Source: Haloarcula halobia
Lineage (GTDB): Archaea; Halobacteriota; Halobacteria; Halobacteriales; Haloarculaceae
Length of the DNA: 64,000 bases
NCBI RefSeq assembly: GCF_029338255.1
Contig: NZ_CP119787.1
Location: 1,054,001-1,118,000, forward strand
Reading direction: 5' to 3'
Shown: positions 1-11,718 of the stretch, piece by piece
Position numbering within the stretch: the stretch's first letter is position 1
Layout: each line of letters opens with the position of its first letter
Notes under the pieces: generated by a model
The model's input: only the letters and a program-made list of their open reading frames with translations
Databases searched by the model: none
What the model was told of the DNA's origin: nothing
Made by a program: the position numbers and the translations under genes

Positions 1-315
1 GACCACCGGTTCGACGCGGCCCTCGGCGTCGATGGCGTAGACGTCGTTTTGCTCGTCGCCGGCCTCGTCGCGGTGGAAGAACACCCGGTCGCCGTCGGCG
101 CTCCACTCGACGTGCCAGCGTGGGTCCCCGGGTACCTCGCCGTCGCTCCACTGGGTCAGTGTGCCCGTCTCGACGTCGACGACGTGGAGTTCGTTGCGCC
201 CGGTCCCGTCGTAGTACAGGGCGACGGCCTCGCCGTCGGGCGACGCGGTGGGATGAGCGATGGTCGGGAGCTCGGCCAGCGCCTCGAGCGAGTCTCCACC
301 GTCGAGTAATGTCAT
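1..315 (-). CDS. S9-type prolyl oligopeptidase / TolB-like propeller protein, N-terminal fragment
   Basis: An open frame of 105 codons starts with ATG at 315 and runs off the left edge. The translation shows beta-propeller blade motifs of the type seen before the hydrolase domain of S9 peptidases: a 'HPTASPDGEAVALYYD' blade, then 'VDVETG', 'VEWSADGDRVFF' and a 'RDEAGDEQNDVYAID' strand. In the S9 family the propeller gates a C-terminal serine hydrolase that cleaves oligopeptides. The catalytic domain would lie outside the window, so a stand-alone TolB-like propeller cannot be excluded. No upstream partner shares its strand; the next minus gene starts at 1120. Confidence 0.65.
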   Translation of the reverse strand, partial: MTLLDGGDSLEALAELPTIAHPTASPDGEAVALYYDGTGRNELHVVDVETGTLTQWSDGEVPGDPRWHVEWSADGDRVFFHRDEAGDEQNDVYAIDAEGRVEPVV

Positions 316-358
316 TCTATCTGACACCTTGTGCGAGTCCCAGATAACGTTTCGGTTA

Positions 359-1120
359 TCACGTCCACCGGATGCCGACCATCACGAAGACGATAGCCAG
401 CTGCATCAGGCCCTGGATACCGCCCAGCTTGGCGTTTCGCATCCCGATGTCCGATATGAGGTCGACGTCGGGGTCCGCCGAGACCACCTGCCGGTAGATG
501 CGTATCTCGCCGGGGAGGATGACGCCGAAGCCCTGCACCGACAGCAGCGTGACGATCGCCAGCGCCGCGACGATCCACGGCGAGGTCATCGCGAACTCCG
601 GCAGGGTCGTCACCAGATACGCCCCCGACCCGACCACTGCCACGCCGAGCGCCACGAGCGTCTTCGGGTCGGTCAGCGCGTCGAACTGGTACCCGATGAG
701 CACCACCACGGGGATCAGCGTCGCCGCCGTCATGAGCGCCAGCCACGGGTCGGCGTTGGGGAACTTCCCGAGTCTGAGCGCCAGCACGATGCCGCCGACG
801 ATGGTCACCACCGCCAGCGCCGGCATCAGGAAGGTCATCTTCGGCGTGAACGTCGTGAAGAACGCCGCCCGCTGTTCGGGTTCCTGGCTGCCCAGCACCG
901 GCCCCAGCACCAGCCCCATGAACAGGTCGATGCCGGTCCACAGCACCCCGGCCATCACGTGGACGTACGTGAGCGACCTGAGGTTCCCGGTCACCAGCGC
1001 GGCCGCGAGCGCCAGGAGCGGCACCGCCACCGCCCCCACCGCGAACGCCGGGTTCGCCTGTTGCGCGAGTCCCCCGAGACCCCGTTTCCGTTGCACCTGG
1101 TCAGATGTCGCACCTGCCAT
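359..1120 (-). CDS. Multi-pass membrane protein, CopD/DUF2269-like
   Basis: This 253-residue protein has six or seven hydrophobic segments (roughly residues 25-43, 50-75, 95-115, 125-143, 152-170, 180-200 and 235-250). The second carries 'VHVMAGVLWTGIDLF', a pattern like the histidine-containing helix of CopD/DUF2269-type membrane proteins. The ATG at 1120 was chosen because the longer frame upstream to 1333 is rich in Arg, Ser and Pro and overlaps the UvrA C-terminus. A polar basic N-terminus of about 20 residues precedes the first helix. It lies 70 bp downstream of uvrA on the same strand. The function is unknown; heme or metal binding is only suggested by the single conserved-looking His. 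Confidence 0.6.
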   Translation of the reverse strand: MAGATSDQVQRKRGLGGLAQQANPAFAVGAVAVPLLALAAALVTGNLRSLTYVHVMAGVLWTGIDLFMGLVLGPVLGSQEPEQRAAFFTTFTPKMTFLMPALAVVTIVGGIVLALRLGKFPNADPWLALMTAATLIPVVVLIGYQFDALTDPKTLVALGVAVVGSGAYLVTTLPEFAMTSPWIVAALAIVTLLSVQGFGVILPGEIRIYRQVVSADPDVDLISDIGMRNAKLGGIQGLMQLAIVFVMVGIRWT

Positions 1121-1190
1121 GTCCGCGGCCTCAATCGCCGAAAACAAAAACGTTGGTCCGCAGTCGGCCAGGGGGTCGACCCACCCTGTC

Positions 1191-4160
1191 TCAGTCGTCG
1201 TCGGCGGCCGGCTGGGCCACCTCGCGGTCGGCCCGTGGCCCCTCCAGGTCGACGCTGGGCAGCAGGTCGCGGAGGTACTGGCCGGTGTAGGACTCCTCGG
1301 TCCGTGCGACCTCCTCCGGGGTACCCGCGGCAACGAGCGTCCCGCCGTTCTCCCCGCCCTCCGGTCCGAGGTCGAGGATGTGGTCGGCGTTCTTCACCAG
1401 GTCCAGCTCGTGCTCGATGACCACCACGGTGTTGCCGTCGTCGGTCAGGCGGTGGAGCACGTCGATGAGCTTTCGCTCGTCCTCGGGGTGGAGCCCGGTG
1501 GTGGGCTCGTCCAGCAGATAGAGCGTCTCGCCGGAATCTTTCTTGCCCAGTTCCTCTGCGAGTTTGACGCGCTGTGCCTCCCCGCCCGAGAGGGTGGTCG
1601 AGGGCTGGCCGAGTTTCATGTAGTCCAGCCCGACGTCCTTCAGGAGCTGGAGGCGCCGCCGGATGCCGCTGTGGCTCTCGAAGAAGTCGTAGGCCTCCTC
1701 GACGGTCATCTCCAGGACGTCGGCGATGGTCGCGCCCTTGTACGTGACGTCCAGCGTCTCGTCGTTGTAGCGGGCGCCGCCACACTCCTCGCAGGGCACC
1801 TCCACGTCCGAGAGGAAGTTCATGTCGATGGTGACGGTGCCCTGGCCGCCACACCCCTCACAGCGGCCGCCCTTGACGTTGAAGGAGAACCGCCCTTTCT
1901 CGTAGCCCCGCTGTTTCGAGAGGCTGGTCTCGGCGAACAGCTCGCGGATGTGGTCGAAGACGTTGGTGTAGGTCGCGGGGTTCGACCGGGGCGTGCGGCC
2001 GATTGGCGACTGGTCGATCAACCGGACCGTCTCGATGTTGTCGATGCCCTCGATGGCGTCGTGCTCGCCGGGGTTCACGTCGGTGTCGTTCATCCGGCGC
2101 ACGAGGCCCTTGTAGAGCACGTCGTGCATTAGCGTCGACTTACCCGACCCCGAGACGCCGGTGATGGCTGTGAACGTCCCCAGCGGGAACTCGATGTCGA
2201 GGTCCGCGAGGTTGTGCTGGCGGGCACCCCGCACGGTGAGCGTCCCGTCGCCCGGTCGACGCTCCTCCGGGACCGGAATCGCCCGCTCCCCGGAGAGGTA
2301 CTCGCCGGTCACGGAGTCGTCGGCGGCCATCACCTCCTCGACGGGGCCGTTGACTACCACCTCGCCGCCGCGCCGGCCGGGACCCGGGCCCATGTCGATG
2401 ATGTTGTCGGCCCGCCGCATCGTCTCGGTGTCGTGTTCGACGACCAGCAGGGTGTTGCCCAGGTCGCGCAGTTCCTCTAAGGTGTTCAGCAGGCGGTCGT
2501 TGTCGCGGTGGTGCAGGCCGATGGAGGGCTCGTCGAGCACGTAGAGGACGCCGACGAGTCCCGAGCCGATCTGCGTCGCCAGGCGGATGCGCTGGCTCTC
2601 CCCGCCCGAGAGCGTCGCGGCCTCGCGGTCCAGCGTCAGGTACTCCAGGCCGACCTCCTTCATGAAGCCCAGGCGGGCGCGGATCTCCTTGAGGATCTCC
2701 TCGGCGATCTTCCGGTCGCGCGCCGAGAGGTTCGCCTCCAGGCCCTCGAAGTGGGTCAGCGCGTCGCCGATCGACATCTGGTTGACCTCGGTGATGGCGG
2801 TGCCGTCCACCAGAACCGCGCGGGACTCGGCTTTCAGGCGCGTCCCCTCGCAGTCGGGACAGGTCGTCGTCGCCATGAAGTCCTCGATGTGCTCGCGGGC
2901 GCGGTCCGAGTCCGTCTCGACGTGCCGGCGCTCGAGATTGGGGATGACGCCCTCGAAGCGCTCGGTCTTCTCACGGGTGCCGTTCTTGGTGCGCCACTGG
3001 AAGTGGACGACGTCGTCGGTCCCGTAGAGGAACTGCCGGCGAATCCCCGGGTCCAGGTCCTCGAAGGGCGTGTGGACGGAGACGCCGAAGTGCTCGGCGA
3101 CGTTGTCCAGCTGCCGGGAGTAGTACGTCCGGTCGTAGCTCCAGGGCTCGAAGACGTCTTTCAGCGGTTTACTCTCGTCGCGTACGACGAGGTCCTCGGC
3201 GACCTCCTTGGTCTCGCCGAGCCCCTCGCAGGCCGGACAGGCACCGTGCGGGGAGTTAAACGAGAACGACCGGGTCTCGATCTCGGAGATGTCGATGCCA
3301 CAGTGGGTACAGGCGAGGTCCTCGGAGAGTTCGACGACCAGGCGGTCGTCGCTCCCGGCGTCCGCCTCGTCGTGGGCCAGGTCGCCCGTCCGACGGCTGG
3401 TCGACCCGCCGAGCGCGTCGGCCACACCCCCGGGCGGGTCCGGGAGGACGACCTTCAGCGTCCCCTCGGCCTCCCCGAGCGCCGTCTCGACGGAGTCGGT
3501 GATCCGCGATCGCGCCTCCGTCGAGACCGTGATACGGTCGACGACGACGTCGACGGTGTGGTCGTAGTTCTCGTCCAGGTCGGGGCGGTCCAGCGTGAGG
3601 TCGTACTCCTCGCCGTCGACCTCGACGCGGGCGTACCCGTCGCCGACGAGCTCGTCGAACAGGTCCTCGAAGGCGCCCTTCTGGTCGCGGACCACTGGCG
3701 CACACAGCTTCGCGCGGGTCCCCTCGGGGAGGTCGAGGAGGCGCGAGACCATGTTCTGGGCCGACTGCTCGCCCACCTCGCGGCCACACTCCGGGCAGTG
3801 CGGGACGCCGATGCGGGCATACAGCAGGCGGAGGTAGTCGTGGAGTTCCGTGACGGTCCCGACCGTCGAGCGGGGGTTGTTCGCGGCGTTCTTCTGGTCG
3901 ATGGAGATCGCCGGCGAGAGCCCCTCGACGTTCTCGACCTGGGGCTTGTCCATCTGGCCCAGGAAGTTCCGGGCGTACGCCGACAGCGACTCGATGTAGC
4001 GCCGCTGGCCCTCGGCGTAGACCGTCTCGAAGGCGAGCGAGGACTTCCCCGACCCCGAGAGGCCGGTGACGACGGTGAGTTCCTCGCGGGGAATCTCCAC
4101 GTCGACGTCCTTGAGGTTGTGTTCCGCTGCGCCCGTGACCTCGATGACGTCTTTACTCAT
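1191..4160 (-). CDS. uvrA: Excinuclease ABC subunit UvrA
   Basis: This 989-residue protein is the damage-recognition ATPase of bacterial-type nucleotide excision repair, which haloarchaea acquired together with UvrB and UvrC. Two ABC ATPase modules are visible. The first has Walker A '[12 protein letters not shown]' near residue 35, a zinc module with CPEC around residue 120, the CTHCG and CPAC cysteines around 285-315, and signature 'LSGGESQRI'. The second has '[13 protein letters not shown]', the C-x2-C-x19-C-x2-C zinc finger (CEGC...CEEC), signature 'LSGGEAQRV' and Walker B '[15 protein letters not shown]'. Length and domain order are normal for UvrA. ATG at 4160 gives the usual '[17 protein letters not shown]' opening. 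No uvrB or uvrC is in the window. Confidence 0.97.
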   Translation of the reverse strand: MSKDVIEVTGAAEHNLKDVDVEIPREELTVVTGLSGSGKSSLAFETVYAEGQRRYIESLSAYARNFLGQMDKPQVENVEGLSPAISIDQKNAANNPRSTVGTVTELHDYLRLLYARIGVPHCPECGREVGEQSAQNMVSRLLDLPEGTRAKLCAPVVRDQKGAFEDLFDELVGDGYARVEVDGEEYDLTLDRPDLDENYDHTVDVVVDRITVSTEARSRITDSVETALGEAEGTLKVVLPDPPGGVADALGGSTSRRTGDLAHDEADAGSDDRLVVELSEDLACTHCGIDISEIETRSFSFNSPHGACPACEGLGETKEVAEDLVVRDESKPLKDVFEPWSYDRTYYSRQLDNVAEHFGVSVHTPFEDLDPGIRRQFLYGTDDVVHFQWRTKNGTREKTERFEGVIPNLERRHVETDSDRAREHIEDFMATTTCPDCEGTRLKAESRAVLVDGTAITEVNQMSIGDALTHFEGLEANLSARDRKIAEEILKEIRARLGFMKEVGLEYLTLDREAATLSGGESQRIRLATQIGSGLVGVLYVLDEPSIGLHHRDNDRLLNTLEELRDLGNTLLVVEHDTETMRRADNIIDMGPGPGRRGGEVVVNGPVEEVMAADDSVTGEYLSGERAIPVPEERRPGDGTLTVRGARQHNLADLDIEFPLGTFTAITGVSGSGKSTLMHDVLYKGLVRRMNDTDVNPGEHDAIEGIDNIETVRLIDQSPIGRTPRSNPATYTNVFDHIRELFAETSLSKQRGYEKGRFSFNVKGGRCEGCGGQGTVTIDMNFLSDVEVPCEECGGARYNDETLDVTYKGATIADVLEMTVEEAYDFFESHSGIRRRLQLLKDVGLDYMKLGQPSTTLSGGEAQRVKLAEELGKKDSGETLYLLDEPTTGLHPEDERKLIDVLHRLTDDGNTVVVIEHELDLVKNADHILDLGPEGGENGGTLVAAGTPEEVARTEESYTGQYLRDLLPSVDLEGPRADREVAQPAADDD

Positions 4161-4265
4161 CTATGGCGTGTCCAGGGATTGGGTCGGGGAAACGCTGTCG
4201 GTTGCGCCCGGACGAGGGGGCGCCGCGCCAACACGTTGAAGGTCCTGACCGGTGCATTCGGGGGT

Positions 4266-4847
4266 ATGAGCACGCCCTCCACGTACGACATCAGCGGTCT
4301 CGCCCTCACCGACGACTCCTACACCGTCGAACAGAGCCTCGTGCGCAACAAGTACAAGGCGATGGACGCCGCCGGCAACGTCGTCCTCCGCGGCAAGCAG
4401 AAGCTGTTCAAACTCAAAGAGGAGTTCCCGTTCGTCGACGGGAACGGCGAGGACGTGTTCACGGTGAAAGCGGCGAGTATGCTCGACGTCGCCGGCAACT
4501 ACGTCCTCACCGACTCCCGGACCGGCGAGGAGGTGGTCGTGCTGGACAACGACTTCTCCTTGCTACAGGACACCTGGCGGATTCGCGACCCGGGGACCGG
4601 CGAGGAACTGGCCCGAATCGACTCCCGCGGGGCGCTGGTGACGATACTCCGGAACGTCCTCCCGTTCGGCGAGTGGATTCCCCACAAGTACGAGATCACC
4701 GACGCGAACGGCGCTCACGTCGGGCGCATCGACGGCCAGTTCTCCCTGAAGGACCGCTACCAGATTATCATCGACGACGCCAGCGACGTGCCGACGGAAC
4801 CGGTCGTCGCCGCGGCGATGGTCATCGACGCGATCCAGGGCAACTGA
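4266..4847 (+). CDS. LURP-one-related (tubby/scramblase-like) protein
   Basis: This 193-residue protein has the repeated strand pattern of the LURP-one-related fold: 'KYKAMDAAGNVVLRGKQKLFKLKEEF', 'VLTDSRTGEEVVVLDNDFSLLQDTW', then 'YEITDANGAHVGRIDGQFSLKDRYQIII'. The family is a 12-stranded beta barrel around a central hydrophobic helix, related to phospholipid scramblases and Tubby. The central helix is seen here as the C-terminal 'PVVAAAMVIDAIQ'. No signal peptide or strong membrane segment is present, so a cytoplasmic or peripheral membrane role is likely. It is transcribed divergently from uvrA with 105 bp between the starts. Substrate and role are unknown. Confidence 0.75.
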   Translation: MSTPSTYDISGLALTDDSYTVEQSLVRNKYKAMDAAGNVVLRGKQKLFKLKEEFPFVDGNGEDVFTVKAASMLDVAGNYVLTDSRTGEEVVVLDNDFSLLQDTWRIRDPGTGEELARIDSRGALVTILRNVLPFGEWIPHKYEITDANGAHVGRIDGQFSLKDRYQIIIDDASDVPTEPVVAAAMVIDAIQGN

Positions 4848-4902
4848 GGCGGGGGTGCTACGCTACCGGAACCCTTCTCTGGCTTCCGGTCAGAACGTGG
4901 GT

Positions 4903-6303
4903 ATGCGCCGTCGACGCTTCCTCCGCAGTATCGGGGTCGCCAGCGTCGGTTCCGGCCTCGCCGTCGGAACCGCCCGTGGCCACCCGACGCCGACAGACGA
5001 CGGTACCCCGGGCACGCCCGCCGGGACGCCGACCGGCGACGGGCCCCTTGGAGTCCTCGACCTCCCCGCTGCTCACGAGGCCGTCGTCAGCCCAGACGGC
5101 CACACGGCGTACGTCGCTATCGGCGACGGGTTCGTCGTCGTCGACATCGAGTCACCGTCGGACCCGCGGCGTCTCGGCACACAGACAGACCTGCTGGCCG
5201 ACAGCGCCGACGGCCCCATGCAGCGCGTCCAGGACCTCGCCGTCAGCGGGTCCCGGTTGCTGGTCGTCGGGCCGGCACACCCCAGCGAGGGGGCCCGCGG
5301 CCTCGTGGTCTACGACGTGAGCGACCGCCGGGACCCACGGCGAGTCGCCGGCTACGAGTTCGACTCGACCGTCCACAACTGCGACTTCGACGGCCGCTTC
5401 GCCTACCTGACCGCCAACAGCCGCGAGGCGAACCCGCTGGTCGTCGTCGACACGGAAACCGAACGCGAGGCCGGCACGTGGTCGCTGTTCGACGTCGACG
5501 CACGCTGGCGGGACGTCTCGCCCGGCCTGCGCTCGCTGCACGACGTCACCGTCCAGGGGGACCGCGCCTACCTCGCTCACTGGGACGCCGGGACGTGGAT
5601 ACTCGACGTCTCGGACCCGACCGCGCCCGAACTCGTCTCGAAGGTGCGGGGCCGGGACCCGGCGACGCTTGCGGCCGTCGACGACCCCGGGCGCGAGAGT
5701 CGCGTCCCGCCCGGCAACGACCACTACGTCACCGTCGGCGAGGACGCGGCACTCCTGGGGGTGGGAAGCGAGACGTTCGGCCTCGAGGGCGGCGCCGGCG
5801 GGCCGAGCGGCATCGAGCTGTTCGACGTCAGCGACCCGACGGCGCCCCGGGCCCTCGCGACCATCGAGCCGCCACCCTCGGAGAACCCGACGCGCGACGG
5901 CGTCCTGACGACGGCCCACAACTTCGAACTCGTCGATGGGCGGTGTTACGCCTCGTGGTACCTCGGCGGCCTCACGGTCCACGACGTCTCCGACCCGACG
6001 GCCCCCCGCGAGGTGTTCGCCTGGCGCGACAGCCAGCGCGCGTCGTTCTGGACCGCCCAGCGGGCCGCGGGAACAGTCGCCGCCACCAGCACGAACGCGC
6101 TCGGCGGGGTCGAGGTCCAGCCCGGGCTCTACACCTTCCCGGACCCGCCCCGGGACGGCGCGACGGGGACCGACGGCACGACGGGGACCGACGAGTCACA
6201 GGCCGGCGACGACCCGGCCGTCTCCGGTGCCGGCGGCGCGGGGTTCGGCGTCGGGGCGGCACTCTCGGCAGTCGCGCTGTGGGCCTGCCGGCACCGGCGC
6301 TGA
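4903..6303 (+). CDS. Tat-exported LVIVD-repeat beta-propeller protein with PGF-CTERM-like tail
   Basis: The 466-residue frame begins 'MRRRRFLRSIGVASVGSGLAVGTARG', a twin-arginine signal (RRRFLRS followed by a hydrophobic stretch). The body consists of LVIVD-type propeller blades, each ending 'V.DVSDPTAPR' (for example near residues 95, 145, 240, 325 and 380). Such repeats form a secreted propeller of unknown ligand. A Thr/Asp/Gly-rich spacer follows. The C-terminus has 'GAGFGVGAALSAVALWACRHRR': a short hydrophobic helix with a basic end that resembles archaeosortase PGF-CTERM anchors, but Ala replaces the conserved Pro. ATG 4903 was preferred over upstream starts because it places the RR motif at the N-terminus. 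Confidence 0.8.
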   Translation: MRRRRFLRSIGVASVGSGLAVGTARGHPTPTDDGTPGTPAGTPTGDGPLGVLDLPAAHEAVVSPDGHTAYVAIGDGFVVVDIESPSDPRRLGTQTDLLADSADGPMQRVQDLAVSGSRLLVVGPAHPSEGARGLVVYDVSDRRDPRRVAGYEFDSTVHNCDFDGRFAYLTANSREANPLVVVDTETEREAGTWSLFDVDARWRDVSPGLRSLHDVTVQGDRAYLAHWDAGTWILDVSDPTAPELVSKVRGRDPATLAAVDDPGRESRVPPGNDHYVTVGEDAALLGVGSETFGLEGGAGGPSGIELFDVSDPTAPRALATIEPPPSENPTRDGVLTTAHNFELVDGRCYASWYLGGLTVHDVSDPTAPREVFAWRDSQRASFWTAQRAAGTVAATSTNALGGVEVQPGLYTFPDPPRDGATGTDGTTGTDESQAGDDPAVSGAGGAGFGVGAALSAVALWACRHRR

Positions 6304-6309
6304 CCGGGC

Positions 6310-7710
6310 CTACTGCAGTGCGTTCTCGACGGCCGCCGCGACGCTCCGCGCCCGCTTTGCGAGTGCCTCCGGGACGTTCCCGGTCTCGACGGCTGCCGCG
6401 AGTTCGTCGTCGTCGACCCGCTCGACCGTCCCGTCCGGGTGTTTCACCACGTCGACGTGCAGGTCGACGTAGCGAGCCGCGTCCGGGAAGATCTCGACTG
6501 GGGTACAGACGTTGACGTAGGTTCCCTTCGCGGTCCCGTCGTCGCCGCGGTAGGTCGTCGGGTACCACCAGCGTCCCTCCTTGAGTTTCGTCAGGGCGAC
6601 GTCACCGGCTTCCATAGGGGTGCCCAGCGCGTCGTAGGTCCCGCCGCCGCCCATCTCGCGTTCGATGGTCACCGTCCCGTCCGGGTCGACAGACTGGACC
6701 TCGCCGCTGCTCAGCGTGACGAGTCGGCCGTCGGGCTTGCCGTGGCCGACCCCCAGCGTGTCGCCCTCGCGGGGGCCGAACTGCCGGGCCGTCACGGCGA
6801 AGGGGAAGTCCGTCTCCTCGCCGGCACCGGGGTCGGCACACAGCGCCTCGACGTAGTCGACGGCGGCGCTGGCGGCCCGGTCGCCGGCCTTCACGCGGTG
6901 GTGGCCGGCCATCGTCGTCGTCACCGCGCGGCGGTGCTCGTCCAGCGCGAAGCGGCTCTCGCGGCCGAACCACACCCAGACCGTCCGCTCGTCGTCGACG
7001 TAGCCGGCGGGTGCAGTCTCCGCTGGCGGCGCCGCGTCCGCGAGTGCCGCGTCGATGGCCGCGGCCCGCTCGTTGGCCGCTTCGAGTGCGTCGGCCAGCG
7101 CGTCGAACCCGGCCTCGTCGCTCGCGGCCTCCCAGGAGACGCCCCAGCCCTCGCGGGGGGTGGCGTCGACGACGTCCAGCATCGCCGGGCCGCCCGCTGT
7201 GGTCGCGTTCGAGCGCCCGCGGGTCAGCGTCAGCACCTCGCCGCCGACGGAAAGCGTGGTCGAGAGCACCGGGCGGCCGTCCGTCCAGGGGGCGCTGGCG
7301 TCGACGACCTGGACGCGCAGGCAGTCACCCGTCTCGACCCGGTCGGCGGCGTTCCCGTAGGGGAGAAAGCCCTCGCCGTCGCCACAGTCCACGACGGCCC
7401 CGCTCCCCAGGGTCTCGGTCACCTCGCCCGCGTACACCGCGCCCGCTGGCAGCGGTGCGTCCCACCAGAGCGTGTCCCGGCCGAGGTCGGCGAGCAGGTC
7501 CAGGACCGCGTCGACGCGCTCGGGGTCGCCGACGACGCCGACGCCCTGCTGGTCGCCGGTCGTCTCGACGGCGACGGCGGCGTGCCGCGTGGCGAAGTCG
7601 GCGTCGAACCGTTCCCGTATCGGCCCCGACGCCTGCACCACGTCGACGCCCGCCTCGGTCAGCAGGTGGGTCAGCGCCGTCGCGTAGATGCCCCTGACCC
7701 GGACGGTCAT
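6310..7710 (-). CDS. FAU-1-type RNase E/G-like RNA-binding protein (DUF402)
   Basis: This 466-residue protein matches the archaeal FAU-1 (AU-rich RNA-binding, RNase E/G-like) family in length and architecture. The N-terminal half is like the RNase E/G S1-containing region ('AVYAGEVTETLGSGAVVDCGDGEGFLPYG'). The C-terminal DUF402 domain contains 'REMGGGGTYDALGTPMEAGDVALTKLKEGRWWYPTTYRG' (given here as two adjoining motifs) and 'DLHVDVVKHPDGT'. The family is reported to process rRNA precursors in archaea. ATG at 7710 overlaps the stop of the upstream gene by 4 nt, so the two are translationally coupled. Its stop lies 6 bp from the convergent LVIVD gene. Confidence 0.85.
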   Translation of the reverse strand: MTVRVRGIYATALTHLLTEAGVDVVQASGPIRERFDADFATRHAAVAVETTGDQQGVGVVGDPERVDAVLDLLADLGRDTLWWDAPLPAGAVYAGEVTETLGSGAVVDCGDGEGFLPYGNAADRVETGDCLRVQVVDASAPWTDGRPVLSTTLSVGGEVLTLTRGRSNATTAGGPAMLDVVDATPREGWGVSWEAASDEAGFDALADALEAANERAAAIDAALADAAPPAETAPAGYVDDERTVWVWFGRESRFALDEHRRAVTTTMAGHHRVKAGDRAASAAVDYVEALCADPGAGEETDFPFAVTARQFGPREGDTLGVGHGKPDGRLVTLSSGEVQSVDPDGTVTIEREMGGGGTYDALGTPMEAGDVALTKLKEGRWWYPTTYRGDDGTAKGTYVNVCTPVEIFPDAARYVDLHVDVVKHPDGTVERVDDDELAAAVETGNVPEALAKRARSVAAAVENALQ

Positions 7711-8081
7711 AACACGTCCTCTGTGGCGCCAAAGCGGACCCGCGAATCGACCGTCGGGCCCAGCGACAGTTCGACGACGTCGTCGCCCAGCACCCGCCCG
7801 TCCTCGACGGGGACGCCCCACGTGTCGAACCGGAGGTACCCCCGGATGTCGTCGGCGTGCGTGAACAGGTCCAGGTACGCGACGTCGTGTTCCTGGATAT
7901 CGCTCGAACTGTGGGCGAGGTCCATGTCGGAGTAGACCGTCCCTCGCCCCTCGAAGAAGGCCTCGAGGGACCCGGCCGCGTCTTCGGTTGCCTCGACGAC
8001 GGCCGCCGACGCTGCCTCGATGGTCTCCTGGTCGACGCCGGCGTCGCGAAGCGCCCGCTGTTCGCGTCGTGTGAAGTGCAT
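7707..8081 (-). CDS. Conserved haloarchaeal protein coupled to FAU-1
   Basis: This 124-residue acidic protein has no membrane segment. It opens 'MHFTRREQRALRDAGVDQETIEAA', contains a central 'VYSDMDLAHSSSDIQEHD' segment and ends in a beta-rich stretch around 'LRFDTWGVPVEDGRVL'. I recognise it as a conserved haloarchaeal gene but know no function. It overlaps the downstream FAU-1 RNase gene by 4 nt, and the two form a clear two-gene operon. A link to RNA processing is therefore an inference from position only. The start codon ATG at 8081 is the only good candidate. Confidence 0.7.
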   Translation of the reverse strand: MHFTRREQRALRDAGVDQETIEAASAAVVEATEDAAGSLEAFFEGRGTVYSDMDLAHSSSDIQEHDVAYLDLFTHADDIRGYLRFDTWGVPVEDGRVLGDDVVELSLGPTVDSRVRFGATEDVL

Positions 8082-8120
8082 AGCCGACGTTCGACGGCCG
8101 GGGAAGAAAACGTCGTGGAT

Positions 8121-8276
8121 TCAGGCCATCGCGTTCAGCACGAGCATCAGGATGCCAAAGAGGAGGCCGGAGGCGACGATCGTTCGCGGGTCGATACGGA
8201 TGGTTTTCGTGTCCTCGGCGTCGAAGTACCGGACGAGTCCGGCACTGGACATCAGTCCGCCGCTGTCGCTGCTCAT
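8121..8276 (-). CDS. Preprotein translocase subunit Sec61-beta
   Basis: The translation is 51 residues and too short for long-ORF screening. It begins '[22 protein letters not shown]', has the basic '[11 protein letters not shown]' segment, and ends in a single membrane helix '[15 protein letters not shown]'. This is the standard layout of archaeal Sec61-beta, the small tail-anchored subunit of the SecYE translocon in the cytoplasmic membrane. ATG at 8276 matches the family's N-terminus. The gene lies 39 bp upstream of the coupled pair ending in FAU-1 and may be cotranscribed with it. Confidence 0.93.
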   Translation of the reverse strand: MSSDSGGLMSSAGLVRYFDAEDTKTIRIDPRTIVASGLLFGILMLVLNAMA

Positions 8277-8523
8277 AGTCAATCCTGTCGTCTCAGGCCG
8301 CCTAAGCCTTTCGCCTTTGTCCGGGCGACCCCAGCCACCGGCGTCACGGACGTCCGGACGAGCGCCGGACGTCCCCCGTCTCGAGAATCCCGTCGGTTTC
8401 GCTCCGGAGAATCGACCGAACGCCAACTTATCGCCGCTATGACCCCTGTATTCGGGGTTGTGAGGCGTCAACACACATTGATAACCCTTATCTGATTTCA
8501 CGGACAACGATGGGGAGAGTACA

Positions 8524-8790
8524 ATGACGGTTACACTCATGGACTTCTACGCCGACTGGTGCGGTCCGTGCAAGACACAGGACCCGATTCTCGAGGAGCT
8601 CGAGGAGGAATGGGGTGACGTCGAGTTCGAGAAGATCGACGTCGACGAGGAGCAGGACATCGCCAACGAATACCAGGTCCGGTCGCTGCCGACGCTCATC
8701 ATCGAGAACGACGACGGCATCGTCGAGCGGTTCGTCGGCGTGACACAGGCCGACGACATCGAAGCGGCACTGCAGCAGGCGAGCGCCTGA
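8524..8790 (+). CDS. Thioredoxin
   Basis: This 88-residue single-domain thioredoxin has the active site 'WCGPCK' at residues 12-17 and the cis-proline 'RSLPTLI' near residue 58. It is a small cytoplasmic dithiol-disulfide oxidoreductase that would be reduced by a thioredoxin reductase. It is shorter at the N-terminus than E. coli thioredoxin (about 108 residues): the first beta strand is minimal ('[12 protein letters not shown]'), as in other small archaeal thioredoxins. The start ATG at 8524 follows 'GGGGAGAGTACA', which contains a purine-rich stretch. It stands alone, with 247 bp upstream and the DUF192 gene 123 bp downstream. Confidence 0.93.
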   Translation: MTVTLMDFYADWCGPCKTQDPILEELEEEWGDVEFEKIDVDEEQDIANEYQVRSLPTLIIENDDGIVERFVGVTQADDIEAALQQASA

Positions 8791-8913
8791 GCCGACTGTT
8801 CTCCAGCGGCGTTCGCGGCCGGCGTCGGCGGTGACCGCCGCAGTGGTCGTTCGCCCGCCTCCGCTGTCCCCGACACCGACAGCGTTACCCACCGCCCAGC
8901 CCATCGGTCGGGC

Positions 8914-9507
8914 ATGGAACGCCGTGCGCTCGCGGTCGTCGTCGCGGCCGCCGTCGCACTCGTCCTCGCCGCCGTCGTCCTCCAGTCCGGCCTGTGGGTG
9001 AGCCTGCTCGGCGTCGGCGAGTACGAGGAGGGGACCGTGACCGTCCGCGAGGGGACAGACGCGGCCGGCGACGCGCCGACCCGGACGGCCACCGCGACCC
9101 CCGAGCCGGCCGGGACGACCGTCGCCGTTCGCAACGACTCGACCGGACCGGTGCTCGCGACGGTCGAGGTGCGTATCGCCGATACCTTCCAGCAGCGCTA
9201 CGTCGGCCTCAGTGAGACGCCGTCGATGGGTCCCGACGAGGGGATGCTGTTCGTCCACGACGATGAGGGGCGTCACGCCTACGTGATGCGGAACATGTCC
9301 TTCGAGCTCGACATCGTCTTCGTCGCGGCCGACGGCACGATCACGACCATCCACCACGCCTCGCTCCCCCCGGAGGGGACGAGCAACTCCGACCTCGAAC
9401 GCTACGAGGGTCGCGGGCTGTACGTCCTCGAGGTCAACCGGGGATGGGCCAACCGGACCGGTGTCGGCGTCGGCGACCGGGTCGAACTCCCCGACGCCGT
9501 CCGCTGA
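8914..9507 (+). CDS. DUF192 family exported or membrane-anchored protein
   Basis: This 197-residue protein starts with a hydrophobic segment (residues 5-31), followed by a Thr-rich spacer to about residue 70. The DUF192 domain occupies roughly residues 78-195. Its typical elements are visible: 'VEVRIADTFQQRYVGLSETPSM', 'GMLFVHDDEGRHAYVMRNMSFELDIVFV', and 'VLEVNRGWANRTGVGVGDRVEL' (each quoted in part). DUF192 proteins are small extracytoplasmic beta barrels of unknown function. The N-terminal helix probably anchors it on the outer face of the membrane. It precedes the ABC exporter by 46 bp on the same strand. Confidence 0.85.
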   Translation: MERRALAVVVAAAVALVLAAVVLQSGLWVSLLGVGEYEEGTVTVREGTDAAGDAPTRTATATPEPAGTTVAVRNDSTGPVLATVEVRIADTFQQRYVGLSETPSMGPDEGMLFVHDDEGRHAYVMRNMSFELDIVFVAADGTITTIHHASLPPEGTSNSDLERYEGRGLYVLEVNRGWANRTGVGVGDRVELPDAVR

Positions 9508-9553
9508 CGGCGGCCCCGACGACCTTTTGCGCGTCCGGTCCAATCTGTGACCA

Positions 9554-11473
<1,920 letters not shown>

Positions 11474-11718
11474 GCCGGCCCGGAACCCCCCGTCGACGGC
11501 CTCTCGCCGGCAGAGCGTACGTTCAGACGACAGTCTGCGAAGGGCCACCCCCCCGGAAGGCATCGGGGGCGACGTGCCGATACCGCCCCGTCCTGCCCCA
11601 CTTCGGTGCCCAATCAACGGGGCGAGGGCCGTCTGGCTGTTCACAATCGTACGCACTCACCCGACAACCGTTCCCAGTCAGGGCTGTGATTAAAGCGTCT
11701 GCGGTCGTACAGGTCTGT

